A stretch of DNA of 14,036 nucleotides from the NCBI GenBank assembly GCA_021845945.1, contig JAJZRD010000084.1, positions 1 through 14,036 of the forward strand. Direction: 5' to 3'. A program made the position numbers and the translations under genes. Origin of the DNA: Chloroflexota bacterium. Lineage in GTDB: Bacteria; Chloroflexota; UBA6077. Within the stretch, counting starts at the first letter, position 1, and the number at the start of each line of letters is the position of its first letter. A model generated the notes under the pieces. The model had not been told where the DNA came from and searched no databases. It saw only the letters and a list, made by a program, of their open reading frames with translations. Positions 1 through 5,942 of this stretch are shown in pieces.

Positions 1-1
1 G

Positions 2-331
2 GTCATCAATGCCATCCTGCTGGTAGCCGGCTGCTTCCTGGAGCCCACCTCGATCATCCTGATCCTGGGCCCGCTCTTCTACGCCGTGACCGTGCCCCTG
101 GGGATAAACCCCATCCACCTGGGGATCATCGTCACCATGAACATGGAGGTGGGGATGATCACGCCGCCGGTGGGGCTGAACCTGTACGTGGCCAGCGGGA
201 TCTCCGGCATGAAATTGGGGCGGGTGGCCAGGGCCTCGCTACCCTGGTCTTTGGTGCTACTGCTGGCGCTGCTGATCGTGACCTACGTGCCCCAGATAGC
301 GATGTGGCTGCCCGACCTGATCTGGAAGTAG
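2..331 (+). CDS. TRAP transporter large permease (DctM family), C-terminal part only
   Basis: The frame is open from base 2 and ends with TAG at 329-331, so this is the last ~109 residues of a gene whose start lies outside the window. The visible part has the conserved C-terminal signature of the DctM large subunit. It begins with a helix carrying CFLEPTSIILILGP, followed by PLGINPIHLGI and then MEVGMITPPVGLNLYV. A final hydrophobic helix (roughly SLVLLLALLIVTYVPQIAMW) ends the protein. DctM is the 12-helix inner-membrane channel subunit of a tripartite ATP-independent periplasmic transporter. It works with a small DctQ permease and a periplasmic binding protein, usually importing carboxylates or sugar acids, driven by an ion gradient. 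The substrate cannot be read from this fragment. The convergent dehydrogenase genes next door may metabolise the imported compound (inference). Confidence 0.93.
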   Translation, partial: VINAILLVAGCFLEPTSIILILGPLFYAVTVPLGINPIHLGIIVTMNMEVGMITPPVGLNLYVASGISGMKLGRVARASLPWSLVLLLALLIVTYVPQIAMWLPDLIWK

Positions 332-337
332 GAATCA

Positions 338-383
338 GTGGGGGCGAAGCATCGGCCGCTAGGAGCCGATGCTTCGCCCCCAC
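338..383. terminator. Perfect 19-bp inverted repeat between convergent genes
   Basis: The left arm 338-356 (GTGGGGGCGAAGCATCGGC) is exactly complementary to the right arm 365-383, with an 8-nt loop at 357-364. It fills the 60-bp gap between the TRAP permease stop (331) and the dehydrogenase stop (392), so it could end transcription from both sides. Neither side has a T-run, so it is not a textbook intrinsic terminator. It may instead be a dispersed palindromic repeat that settled in a convergent gap. Confidence 0.7.
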
Positions 384-391
384 ACTTGTCA

Positions 392-1405
392 TTACGGCTT
401 GAGGAGGATCTTCATGGAGTCGGCGGCCTTCTTCGCCATCTCCAGCCCCTCGACGTACCGCTCCAGGGGCATCACGTGGGAGATCAGGGAGGCCACGTCT
501 ATCTTCTTCTCGGCCATCATGGCGATGGCCGCCTCACAATCCCGGTAGGTGAAGGCCCGGCAGCCAAACATCTCCGCCTGCTTGAAGGCAAAGATCCCCA
601 GGTCGACCGGCCGGGGCTCCTTGGGCATCGCCACCATGACGATCTGGCCTCGCACCTTGACGAAGCTGGAGATCTGCTCCGTCAGGGGGGCGGCACCGGC
701 CGCGTCGAAGATGACGTCGGCCCCCCTTCCGTCGGTGCGGGCCGCGATCGCTTCCCGAACGTTCTCCTTCTTGGCGTCGATGACGTCCAGCCCCAGCTTC
801 CGACCGAGCTCGAGCCGCCAGTCGCTGACCTCCACCAGGGCGACGGGTATCTCGGAGGCGAGCCGGGCGATCTGCCCCACCAGCAACCCGATGGGGCCGC
901 CCCCCAGCACCACGGCGTGGTCGCCCACCCTGAGTCTGGAGCGCCTGACGGCGTGAGCGGCCACCGAGGTGGGCTCGATGACCGAGGCGACCTCCATGGA
1001 CACCCCGTCCGGGACCTTGTACACACGGCGGATCGGGGCCTTGGCGTATTCGGCGAAGGAGCCATCGGTGTTGTGGCCCGGCATCTTCAGGTTGATGCAG
1101 GAGTTGTAGGCCCCGTCCTCGCAGGCGTAGCAGTGGCCGCAGTTGAAGAGGGGCTCCACGGCCACACGGTCGCCGATCTTCAGGTGGGATTCGGAGCCCT
1201 TCACGTCGACGACCTCGCCCGAGAACTCGTGGCCGATGATGACCGGCGGCGTCGCCCTGGGATGCTTGCCCATGTATATGGATACGTCGGACCCGCAGAT
1301 CCCGCTGTAGGCGACCTTGATCAGGACTTCGCCGTCGTCCAGGGCAGGGATCGGCCGATCCTCCAGCCGGACGTCGTAGGCCTTATAGTAAACCAGCGCC
1401 TTCAT
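392..1405 (-). CDS. Zinc-dependent medium-chain alcohol/polyol dehydrogenase (paralogue 1)
   Basis: This is a 337-residue MDR-superfamily enzyme that oxidises an alcohol to a ketone or aldehyde with NAD(P). Catalytic-zinc ligands are C37 (CGSD) and H59-E60 (GHE), with E144 (EPTSVA) nearby. The structural-zinc cysteines are C89, C92, C95 and C103. The Rossmann loop GGGPIG is at 168-173. E192 at the end of the second strand favours NAD over NADP. The layout resembles threonine, sorbitol, idonate or galactitol-phosphate dehydrogenases, and the substrate is not determinable. The start is ATG at 1403-1405, because GGAGG lies 7 nt upstream (1413-1417). A longer frame back to 1546 would translate a palindromic repeat. 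It lies 3' of the SDR gene in the same direction and is about 58% identical, ungapped, to the protein at 2359-3372. Confidence 0.93.
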   Translation of the reverse strand: MKALVYYKAYDVRLEDRPIPALDDGEVLIKVAYSGICGSDVSIYMGKHPRATPPVIIGHEFSGEVVDVKGSESHLKIGDRVAVEPLFNCGHCYACEDGAYNSCINLKMPGHNTDGSFAEYAKAPIRRVYKVPDGVSMEVASVIEPTSVAAHAVRRSRLRVGDHAVVLGGGPIGLLVGQIARLASEIPVALVEVSDWRLELGRKLGLDVIDAKKENVREAIAARTDGRGADVIFDAAGAAPLTEQISSFVKVRGQIVMVAMPKEPRPVDLGIFAFKQAEMFGCRAFTYRDCEAAIAMMAEKKIDVASLISHVMPLERYVEGLEMAKKAADSMKILLKP

Positions 1406-1412
1406 GGATGAG

Positions 1413-1417
1413 CCTCC
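1413..1417 (-). promoter_or_regulatory. Shine-Dalgarno GGAGG that sets the start of the dehydrogenase at 1405
   Basis: Read on the minus strand, GGAGG sits 7 nt before ATG 1405. Two upstream in-frame starts also exist (an ATG overlapping this site, and a GTG at 1546). They would add residues encoded by hairpin repeats and have no equally placed site. The downstream ATG also matches the length of the paralogue. Confidence 0.75.
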
Positions 1418-1433
1418 AGATCCTTTCATCGTT

Positions 1434-1504
1434 GTGGCGTCGGGGCTGGTCCCCGACGTCGCGACCGCCACCTGGGACCGTCGGGCACAAGGCCCGACGC
1501 TACA
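1434..1504. repeat. Twin-hairpin palindromic element
   Basis: Two hairpins of identical geometry stand side by side, each with an 8-bp stem and 5-nt loop. The first is CGTCGGGG (1438-1445) with CCCCGACG (1451-1458). The second is CGTCGGGC (1479-1486) with GCCCGACG (1492-1499). They are separated by 20 nt. The outer ends are near-perfect inverted copies: TGTGGCGTCGGG at the left, and TGTAGCGTCGGG when the right end is read in reverse (11 of 12). The whole looks like a small mobile palindromic (MITE- or REP-like) unit in the leader of the dehydrogenase gene. Confidence 0.6.
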
Positions 1505-1519
1505 TTGACCTGGTGTTGG

Positions 1520-1544
1520 GCGGCGGGGGCACAGCTCCCGCCGC
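1520..1544. terminator. GC-rich hairpin just after the SDR stop
   Basis: GCGGCGGG (1520-1527) pairs with CCCGCCGC (1537-1544) around a 9-nt loop. It begins 11 bases downstream of the SDR stop on the minus strand. There is no T-run, so termination is only possible, not shown. It adjoins the twin-hairpin element and may belong to the same repeat cluster. Confidence 0.4.
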
Positions 1545-1555
1545 ACGCCATCGCC

Positions 1556-2305
1556 TTAGGACGCCGTTTGGCCTATGCAGTGGATCATCCCGGGCATGAT
1601 AGCCAGTTCGGGGACGTAGGTGCGGGGCGGGAGGCCGGCCAGGAAGAGACAGGCCGCCGCGATGTCCTCGGGCTGCATCGCCTTGTCCAGCACCTCCCGG
1701 GTGGGTGGGACCAGTCGTTTTTTCATCAGGGGAGTGTCGCACAGTCCGGGGAGGACGACGCTCACCCGAATCCCATTCAGCCGCTCCTCCAGCATGGTGG
1801 CGTGGGCCAGGCCGATGACCCCTCGCTTGGCCGCCTGATAGGCTATCCCCGATTGGTCGGGCCAACGGCCCGATATGGAGGAGATGTGGACGATGAGGCC
1901 ACCGCCCTGCCGCCGCATTTGGGGCAGGATGGCGCGAGTCAGGTAGTAGGCGCCGTTCAAGTTAGTATCGATCAGTTGGTGCCAATCCTCATCGGTCAGG
2001 CGGGCCAGGGCTCGATTGGGGGTGTTGGTGCCCACCGCGTTGACCAGGATGTCCACCCTTCCGAAGAGCTCCACCGCGCTCTGGACCGCGTCCGTCACCT
2101 CGGTCTTTCGGGAGGCGTCCGCCTTACTGATCGAGATCTCGCCGCCGGCCGCGGCCGCCTCGGCGGCCACCTCTCGAAGCGGCTCCTCCCTGCGAGCCAG
2201 CGCCATCACCTTGCACCCGGCCGCCGCCAGGGCTAGGGCCGTGGCCCTTCCCATCCCGCTGCTGGCACCCGCCACGATGGCCGTCTGTCCCGATAACGTA
2301 CCCAT
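1556..2305 (-). CDS. Short-chain dehydrogenase/reductase (classical SDR)
   Basis: This 249-residue protein has the classical SDR length. Its cofactor loop AGASSGMG at 12-19 is the TGxxxGxG motif with Ala in place of Thr. NAVG at 89-92 is the NAG-type motif. The catalytic tetrad is N115, S143, Y156 and K160 (YQAAK). PG at 186-187 follows the sixth strand. Paired arginines R38-R39 after the second strand favour NADP(H). The enzyme would reduce or oxidise a carbonyl/alcohol pair in the cytoplasm. Its place between two paralogous zinc dehydrogenases suggests the three act on the same compound class; an idonate/ketogluconate-like pairing is one possibility, not proven. The ATG start is preceded by AGAAGGAG. 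The C-terminus (GMIHCIGQTAS) is short and lacks the usual glycine-rich end. Confidence 0.92.
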   Translation of the reverse strand: MGTLSGQTAIVAGASSGMGRATALALAAAGCKVMALARREEPLREVAAEAAAAGGEISISKADASRKTEVTDAVQSAVELFGRVDILVNAVGTNTPNRALARLTDEDWHQLIDTNLNGAYYLTRAILPQMRRQGGGLIVHISSISGRWPDQSGIAYQAAKRGVIGLAHATMLEERLNGIRVSVVLPGLCDTPLMKKRLVPPTREVLDKAMQPEDIAAACLFLAGLPPRTYVPELAIMPGMIHCIGQTAS

Positions 2306-2323
2306 GGTTGACTCCTTCTAGTT

Positions 2324-2348
2324 CCCCCTTCCCCCGTGGGGCAGGGGG
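2324..2348. repeat. C/G-tract hairpin between the upstream dehydrogenase and the SDR
   Basis: CCCCC (2324-2328) and CCCC (2331-2334) pair with GGGG (2338-2341) and GGGGG (2344-2348). There is one T/C mismatch at 2330/2342 and a 3-nt loop. It lies in the 53-bp gap between the dehydrogenase stop (2359) and the SDR start (2305), just before the SDR ribosome site. With no T-run it is more likely a palindromic repeat or an mRNA-processing/stability hairpin than a terminator. Confidence 0.45.
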
Positions 2349-2358
2349 GTTGGCTTTA

Positions 2359-3372
2359 CTACGGCTTCAGCAGCACCTTCATAGAGGCATCGCCCTTCAT
2401 CGAGAGCTCCAGGGCCTCCTTCGCCTGCTCCAGGGGCATGACGTGGGAGACCATCCCCTCCGCGTCGATCTTCCCCTGGCCGATCAGGCCGATGGCCGTC
2501 TGGTAATCTCGGAAGTTGTATACGCGGCTGCCGCGGAGATCGATCTCCTTCAGGGCAAAGCCGGCGAGATCGACGGGGCGAAACTCCTTCGGCATGGCCA
2601 CGATGATGATCTGGCCGTGGATCCGGGTCAGGGCTACCAGCTGTCCCGCCGTGGCGGCGGCCCCGGCCACGTCGAAGAGGACGTCGGCTCCTCTCCCCTC
2701 AGTCCGGCGGAGCACCTCCTCCACCACGTTGACCTTCTTCGGGTCGATGGGGTCGAAGCCCATCTTGCGGGCCAGCTCCAGCCGCCAGTCGCTGACCTCC
2801 ACCAACTCCACCGGCCGCTGGCTCACCACCCGGGCGACCTGGGCCACCAGCAGGCCGATGGGGCCGCCCCCCAGCACCACGGCGTGGTCGCCCACCTGGA
2901 GGCGGGACCGGTGGACGTCGTGGACCGCCACCGAGGTCGGCTCCACCAGGGCACCCTCTTTCATGGACATGCTGTCGGGAATGGGATAGATCCTCTCCAC
3001 GGGGGCCTTCACGTACTCGGCGAAGCCACCATCGACGTCCACGCCGATCAACCGGAGGGTCTCGCAGACGTGGTAGGACCCATCCCGGCACGGGTAGCAG
3101 TGGCCGCAGGAGAGGAGAGGCTCTACCGCGACCCGGTCGCCGGCCTTAAGGGTGGCTCCAGAGGCCTTCACCTCGACGATCTCCCCCGCGAACTCGTGCC
3201 CCATGATCATGGGTGGCTTGGATCTCCAGTGCTTGCCGGCGTAGATGGTGAGGTCCGACCCGCAGACCCCCGCATAGCCGACCCGAATCAGGGCCTCCCC
3301 CTCCTCCAGCGAGGGAGCCGGCACCTGCTCGGAGCGAACATCAAAGGCGCCATGCCAAACGATCGACTTCAT
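2359..3372 (-). CDS. Zinc-dependent medium-chain alcohol/polyol dehydrogenase (paralogue 2)
   Basis: This 337-residue MDR enzyme is collinear with the protein at 392-1405 without a single gap. Every metal and cofactor residue falls at the same number: C37, H59, E60, structural-zinc C89/C92/C95/C103, E144, GGGPIG 168-173 and E192. By hand count about 195 of 337 residues match. The most divergent stretches are about 101-115 and 241-250, which suggests different substrates or a different intermediate of one pathway (inference). It is the first gene of the minus-strand ADH-SDR-ADH group. The start is ATG 3370-3372, with AGGAGA about 12 nt upstream. The 151-bp divergent gap to the gene at 3524 should hold its promoter, but I see no strong -35/-10 pair on that strand. 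Confidence 0.93.
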   Translation of the reverse strand: MKSIVWHGAFDVRSEQVPAPSLEEGEALIRVGYAGVCGSDLTIYAGKHWRSKPPMIMGHEFAGEIVEVKASGATLKAGDRVAVEPLLSCGHCYPCRDGSYHVCETLRLIGVDVDGGFAEYVKAPVERIYPIPDSMSMKEGALVEPTSVAVHDVHRSRLQVGDHAVVLGGGPIGLLVAQVARVVSQRPVELVEVSDWRLELARKMGFDPIDPKKVNVVEEVLRRTEGRGADVLFDVAGAAATAGQLVALTRIHGQIIIVAMPKEFRPVDLAGFALKEIDLRGSRVYNFRDYQTAIGLIGQGKIDAEGMVSHVMPLEQAKEALELSMKGDASMKVLLKP

Positions 3373-3413
3373 AGTCCTATCTTCTCCTAGCGCTTTGCGA
3401 AACTACCCGCGAA

Positions 3414-3436
3414 GGCTCCAGGCGCGGCGTGGAGCC
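3414..3436. promoter_or_regulatory. Inverted repeat in the divergent intergenic region (possible operator or leader hairpin)
   Basis: GGCTCCA (3414-3420) is exactly complementary to TGGAGCC (3430-3436) around 9 nt. It lies 42 bp upstream of the dehydrogenase start. It could be an operator or a 5'-leader hairpin. There is no further evidence. Confidence 0.3.
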
Positions 3437-3479
3437 CCCACAGATTAGTCCATAGGTGGAGGGCAAGGCAAGGGAGGGA

Positions 3480-3488
3480 TGTTATAAT
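3480..3488 (+). promoter_or_regulatory. Extended -10 promoter for the ornithine cyclodeaminase-like gene
   Basis: TGTTATAAT fits the extended -10 consensus TGnTATAAT, with TATAAT at 3483-3488. No good -35 is found 16-18 bp upstream, which is expected for extended -10 promoters. Transcription would start near 3495, giving a leader of about 29 nt. Confidence 0.7.
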
Positions 3489-3496
3489 GGATCGCG

Positions 3497-3520
3497 GTTT
3501 CACCGCCTTGAAACGGAGGT
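3497..3520 (+). promoter_or_regulatory. Leader inverted repeat touching the Shine-Dalgarno
   Basis: GTTTCA (3497-3502) pairs with TGAAAC (3509-3514) across a 6-nt loop. The very next bases are the ribosome site GGAGGT (3515-3520), 3 nt before ATG 3524. The repeat starts at about the predicted transcription start. It could be an operator or a hairpin at the extreme 5' end of the mRNA that limits ribosome access. Confidence 0.4.
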
Positions 3521-3523
3521 AGC

Positions 3524-4759
3524 ATGAACGATCAGCAGCTCTACACTCAGGTGATCGAGCTGGAGGGGCACATCATCGACTCCATGATCCTCCCTCAGAT
3601 AATGGACGAGGTCATCGACAGAGGGGGGGACTTCGACGTCCAGGAGATCCGGGTGGGGCGCCGGAAGACGGAGCCCAGCTACGCCCGAATGGAGATAAGA
3701 GCCAAGTCGCCGGAGCTGCTGGACCTGCTGGTGCGGCACGCCCGCCGGGTGGGCGCCACGGTTCCCTCGGTGGAGGTGGTGCACACCGAGCCGGCCCCCG
3801 CCGATGGGGTGTTGCCCGAGGGCTTCTACTCCACCACCAACCTGGAGACCCTGGTCCAGCTGAACGGCGGGTGGGTGCCGGTGGCGAACCCCGAGATGGA
3901 CCTGGGCATCGTCATAGACTGGGATGCCCGATCCGCCCGCAACTGCGCCATCGCCGACGTGAAGAAGGGGGAGCAGGTGGTGGTGGGCCACCAGGGGATC
4001 CGGGTGATACCGCTGGAGCGGAGCAGGGAGGAGCAGGAGGTGTTCAGCTTCATGGGGAGCGCCGTCTCCAGCGAGAAGCCGAAGGCCAACCTGATCCGCG
4101 AGATCGCCGCGGCGATGAGGGCGATCAAGGCTCGAGGCGGGAAGACCCTGGTGGTGGCCGGACCGGCCATCGCCCACACCGGCTCGGCGCCCTTGATGGT
4201 TAAGCTGATCGAGGCGGGTTACGTCAACTACCTATTCGCGGGCAACGCCCTGGCCACCCACGACATCGAGGGGGCCTTCTTCGGGACCTCCCTGGGCGTC
4301 TCCCTCACCGAAGGAACCCCCATGGAGGGGGGCCACCAGCACCACCTGCGGGCCATCAACCGGATCCGCCAGGCGGGCAGCATCCGAACGGCGGTGGAGC
4401 AGGGGATCTTGACCAAGGGGATCATGTACAGCTGCCTGAAGCATGGGGTGGAGTTCGTGCTGGCGGGCTCCATCCGAGACGACGGTCCCCTGCCGGACGT
4501 CATCACCGACGTCATCGAGGCCCAGCGGAAGATGAGGGAGGTGATCCAGCGGGGCGTCGATCTGACGCTGATGATCTCCACGATGCTCCACTCCATCGCG
4601 GTGGGCAACCTGCTGCCGGCCAACGTGACCACGGTCTGCGTGGACATCAACCCGGCCGTCGTCACCAAGCTCTCGGACAGGGGCAGCTTCCAGGCGATAG
4701 GTCTGGTAGCCGATGCCGAGGGCTTCATGAGGCACCTGGTGGCAGAGCTGGGGCTGTAG
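3524..4759 (+). CDS. TIGR00300-family protein (LOR/SDH-region, AgrE/ArgZ C-domain-like); probable ornithine cyclodeaminase
   Basis: The protein is 411 residues, the usual size of this archaeal/bacterial family. Residues ~1-105 form the LOR/SDH conserved region, ending in FYSTTNLETLVQ. The C-terminal part has the family's nucleotide-binding-type blocks: VVAGPAIAHTG (211-220), FAGNALATHDIEGAFFGTSLG (238-258), GGHQHHLRAIN (269-279), FVLAGSIRDDGPLPD (311-325), MLHSIAVGNLLPA (354-366) and VCVDINP (371-377). Histidines 218, 246, 271, 273, 274 and 356 are candidates for the active site. Characterised relatives (methanogen protein, cyanobacterial AgrE C-domain) convert L-ornithine to L-proline plus ammonia, and that is the likely role. 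An N-terminal arginine dihydrolase domain like that of AgrE is absent. The start is ATG after GGAGGT. It is monocistronic and divergent from the dehydrogenase group. Confidence 0.85.
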   Translation: MNDQQLYTQVIELEGHIIDSMILPQIMDEVIDRGGDFDVQEIRVGRRKTEPSYARMEIRAKSPELLDLLVRHARRVGATVPSVEVVHTEPAPADGVLPEGFYSTTNLETLVQLNGGWVPVANPEMDLGIVIDWDARSARNCAIADVKKGEQVVVGHQGIRVIPLERSREEQEVFSFMGSAVSSEKPKANLIREIAAAMRAIKARGGKTLVVAGPAIAHTGSAPLMVKLIEAGYVNYLFAGNALATHDIEGAFFGTSLGVSLTEGTPMEGGHQHHLRAINRIRQAGSIRTAVEQGILTKGIMYSCLKHGVEFVLAGSIRDDGPLPDVITDVIEAQRKMREVIQRGVDLTLMISTMLHSIAVGNLLPANVTTVCVDINPAVVTKLSDRGSFQAIGLVADAEGFMRHLVAELGL

Positions 4760-4769
4760 ATAGCACAAA

Positions 4770-4841
4770 GGAACTCCGGGGAACTCGAGGGAACTCCAAA
4801 GCCGAGTTCCCCACAGCTCCTCTGAGTTCCTCTTGGAACTC
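4770..4841. repeat. GGAACTC/GAGTTCC heptamer array with 10-bp phasing
   Basis: GGAACTC occurs at 4770, 4780 and 4790, exactly 10 bp apart. Its inverse GAGTTCC follows at 4804 and 4824 (20 bp apart), then GGAACTC again at 4835. GGGGAACTCG (4778-4787) and CGAGTTCCCC (4803-4812) make a perfect 10-bp stem with a 15-nt loop. The array fills the gap between convergent genes and begins 10 bp after the stop at 4759. It could act as a terminator-like structure, a phased protein-binding site, or a degenerating tandem repeat. Confidence 0.65.
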
Positions 4842-4863
4842 CTTGGCTTCCGCTATCCCCGCG

Positions 4864-5184
4864 TCAACGGTTTGCCCGCACCCGATCGAAGCAGGTGCTG
4901 CAGTACACGGGTTTGTCGCCCCGAGGAAGGAAGGGGACGAGGGTCTGAGCCCCGCACTCGGCGCAAACGGCAGGGTGCATCTCGCGAGCAGCGCGAGCGC
5001 CGTCCTTACCACCACCGGGTCCATCCTGGCCCATCCGTTGAGTCTTCCGCAGAGCGCGACACTCGGGGCATCGGGCAGGTTCGTTCAGCAGACCTTTGAG
5101 CTGATAGAACTCCTGCTCGCCCGCCGTGAACACGAAGTCTCGTCCGCACTCACGACACCGGAGAGTCTTGTCTACAAAGCTCAC
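4864..5184 (-). CDS. Small double zinc-ribbon protein (zf-trcl/CxxC type)
   Basis: From the GTG at 5182-5184 the product is 106 residues. The first ribbon uses C10/C13 and C39/C42, with the conserved insert RDFVFTAGEQEFY typical of the probable zinc-ribbon family zf-trcl. A Gly/charged linker (~50-70) leads to a second ribbon, C74/C77 and C95/C98, with the QTLVPFLPRGDKPVYC pattern of CxxC-x17-CxxC proteins. It probably binds two zinc ions and is cytoplasmic; its partner (RNA, ribosome or protein) is unknown. An in-frame start at 5283 would add 33 residues that do not resemble the family, and the strong AAAGGAGG fits the GTG. The gene ends 23 bp from the heptamer array. Confidence 0.85.
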   Translation of the reverse strand: MSFVDKTLRCRECGRDFVFTAGEQEFYQLKGLLNEPARCPECRALRKTQRMGQDGPGGGKDGARAAREMHPAVCAECGAQTLVPFLPRGDKPVYCSTCFDRVRANR

Positions 5185-5194
5185 CCCCTGGTAA

Positions 5195-5202
5195 CCTCCT
5201 TT
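5195..5202 (-). promoter_or_regulatory. Shine-Dalgarno AAAGGAGG that selects the GTG start at 5184
   Basis: On the minus strand AAAGGAGG lies 10 nt before GTG 5184. This is a strong match to the 16S rRNA tail. It supports the short form of the zinc-ribbon protein, whose first ribbon then starts at residue 10. Confidence 0.75.
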
Positions 5203-5321
5203 ACCTCTTTGTCGGACGGTAATGCAGGCACGAGCTGGTGCAGACGTTCCTCGTCGGACTACCACAGTCGGAGTGCGGACCACGCAGAGCTCAGCCGAGG
5301 GCTATTGCTACCGCCATCTGG

Positions 5322-5350
5322 AATATACATCATCGAAGAACAGGGTGCAA
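5322..5350 (-). promoter_or_regulatory. Candidate promoter for the zinc-ribbon gene
   Basis: On the minus strand TTGCAC (5345-5350) and TATATT (5322-5327) are separated by 17 bp. The -10 matches 5 of 6 and the -35 only 3 of 6. It would give a leader of about 130 nt. The rest of the gap 5185-5374 shows no gene. Confidence 0.35.
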
Positions 5351-5374
5351 TAGCTGATAGCCCTAATTGTCTGA

Positions 5375-5923
5375 TCATTCGGTATCGTAGAAGGTGCACT
5401 CCCTATGCTCCGGTGAGCCACACACCTCGGAGACGTAGGTGCCGTGGAGCTGGATCCCACGCCGCCGCTGGCAGCGAAACATCGGCTTCCCGTCACCGTC
5501 GTTGCGCAGCCCGGCGCCGTCTTTGAGGCTGTAGAGGAAGGGACAGTAGGTCGAGGGGCGCTCGACGGCGGGCGGCCGGGTCCGCGCTCCCCTCTCCTTC
5601 GTTGGGACCTCGACGTAGACCGAGACGGGCCCGCCGAACTTCGCCGCGGCAATGGGGCATTGGGAGCAGTCCAGATCCCCATGGCAGCAGGGCTTGCGCC
5701 CCGGGGGGAAGTACTCGGCGGCCCACAGGTCCCAGCAGTTGCGCTTCACGAAGTGAGCTGCACACTTCTTGCGCCGCCCCTCAGAGCACTCGACTTCGAT
5801 GTCCCAGCAGTGGATCCGACGCTCGTCCCGGCTGCCCTCCTCCACGGCATCGCCCAAGGCGGCCAATCGGTCCTGGCGACGTTCCAGTCGTCGACGTTCC
5901 GGTCTTACGATCTTTTCGGCCAT
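5375..5923 (-). CDS. Two-CW-type cysteine-rich protein of unknown function
   Basis: The product is 182 residues with 12 cysteines: 39, 46, 54, 63, 79, 80, 86, 89, 127, 151, 168 and 176. Two CW motifs, HCWDIEVEC at 38-46 and NCWDLW at 62-67, frame a C-x6-C-x7-C-x8-C spacing, as in proteins annotated as two-CW domain. A CxxC (C86/C89) follows. A separate C-terminal set (YCPFLYSLKDG, then C151, C168, C176) resembles a four-cysteine module of its own. The first ~30 residues are rich in Arg/Lys and Glu and probably helical. There is no signal peptide, so it is likely a cytoplasmic metal or Fe-S binding protein; the function is unknown. The start is ATG at 5923 with GGAGG 6 nt upstream. It lies 190 bp upstream of the zinc-ribbon gene, in the same direction. 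Confidence 0.8.
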   Translation of the reverse strand: MAEKIVRPERRRLERRQDRLAALGDAVEEGSRDERRIHCWDIEVECSEGRRKKCAAHFVKRNCWDLWAAEYFPPGRKPCCHGDLDCSQCPIAAAKFGGPVSVYVEVPTKERGARTRPPAVERPSTYCPFLYSLKDGAGLRNDGDGKPMFRCQRRRGIQLHGTYVSEVCGSPEHRECTFYDTE

Positions 5924-5942
5924 TGACCACCTCCAAGGGAGC

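Noticed and set aside
338..1411. Long plus-strand open frame (357 codons) antisense to the dehydrogenase
   Set aside because: Its product is rich in His/Gly/Asp with no domain likeness. It is the mirror of GC-rich third positions in the real minus-strand gene. The similar long plus-strand frames at 2308-3390, 6366-7865, 8922-9983 and 9932-10621 are rejected for the same reason.
1406..1546. N-terminal extension of the dehydrogenase at 392-1405
   Set aside because: The extra 47 codons translate hairpin repeats, lack family likeness and bypass the well-placed GGAGG site. The paralogue also starts at the shorter position.
4185..4768. Minus-strand frames antisense to the cyclodeaminase-like gene
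   Set aside because: They are composition-driven shadows. The plus-strand frame carries the family motifs, promoter and ribosome site.
4725..5024. Minus-strand open frame of 99 codons across the heptamer array
   Set aside because: It overlaps the cyclodeaminase 3' end and the zinc-ribbon gene in another frame, and has no ribosome site or recognisable motif.
5185..5283. 33-residue N-terminal extension of the zinc-ribbon protein
   Set aside because: The extension is Arg/Val-rich and unlike the family. The AAAGGAGG site favours the internal GTG at 5184.
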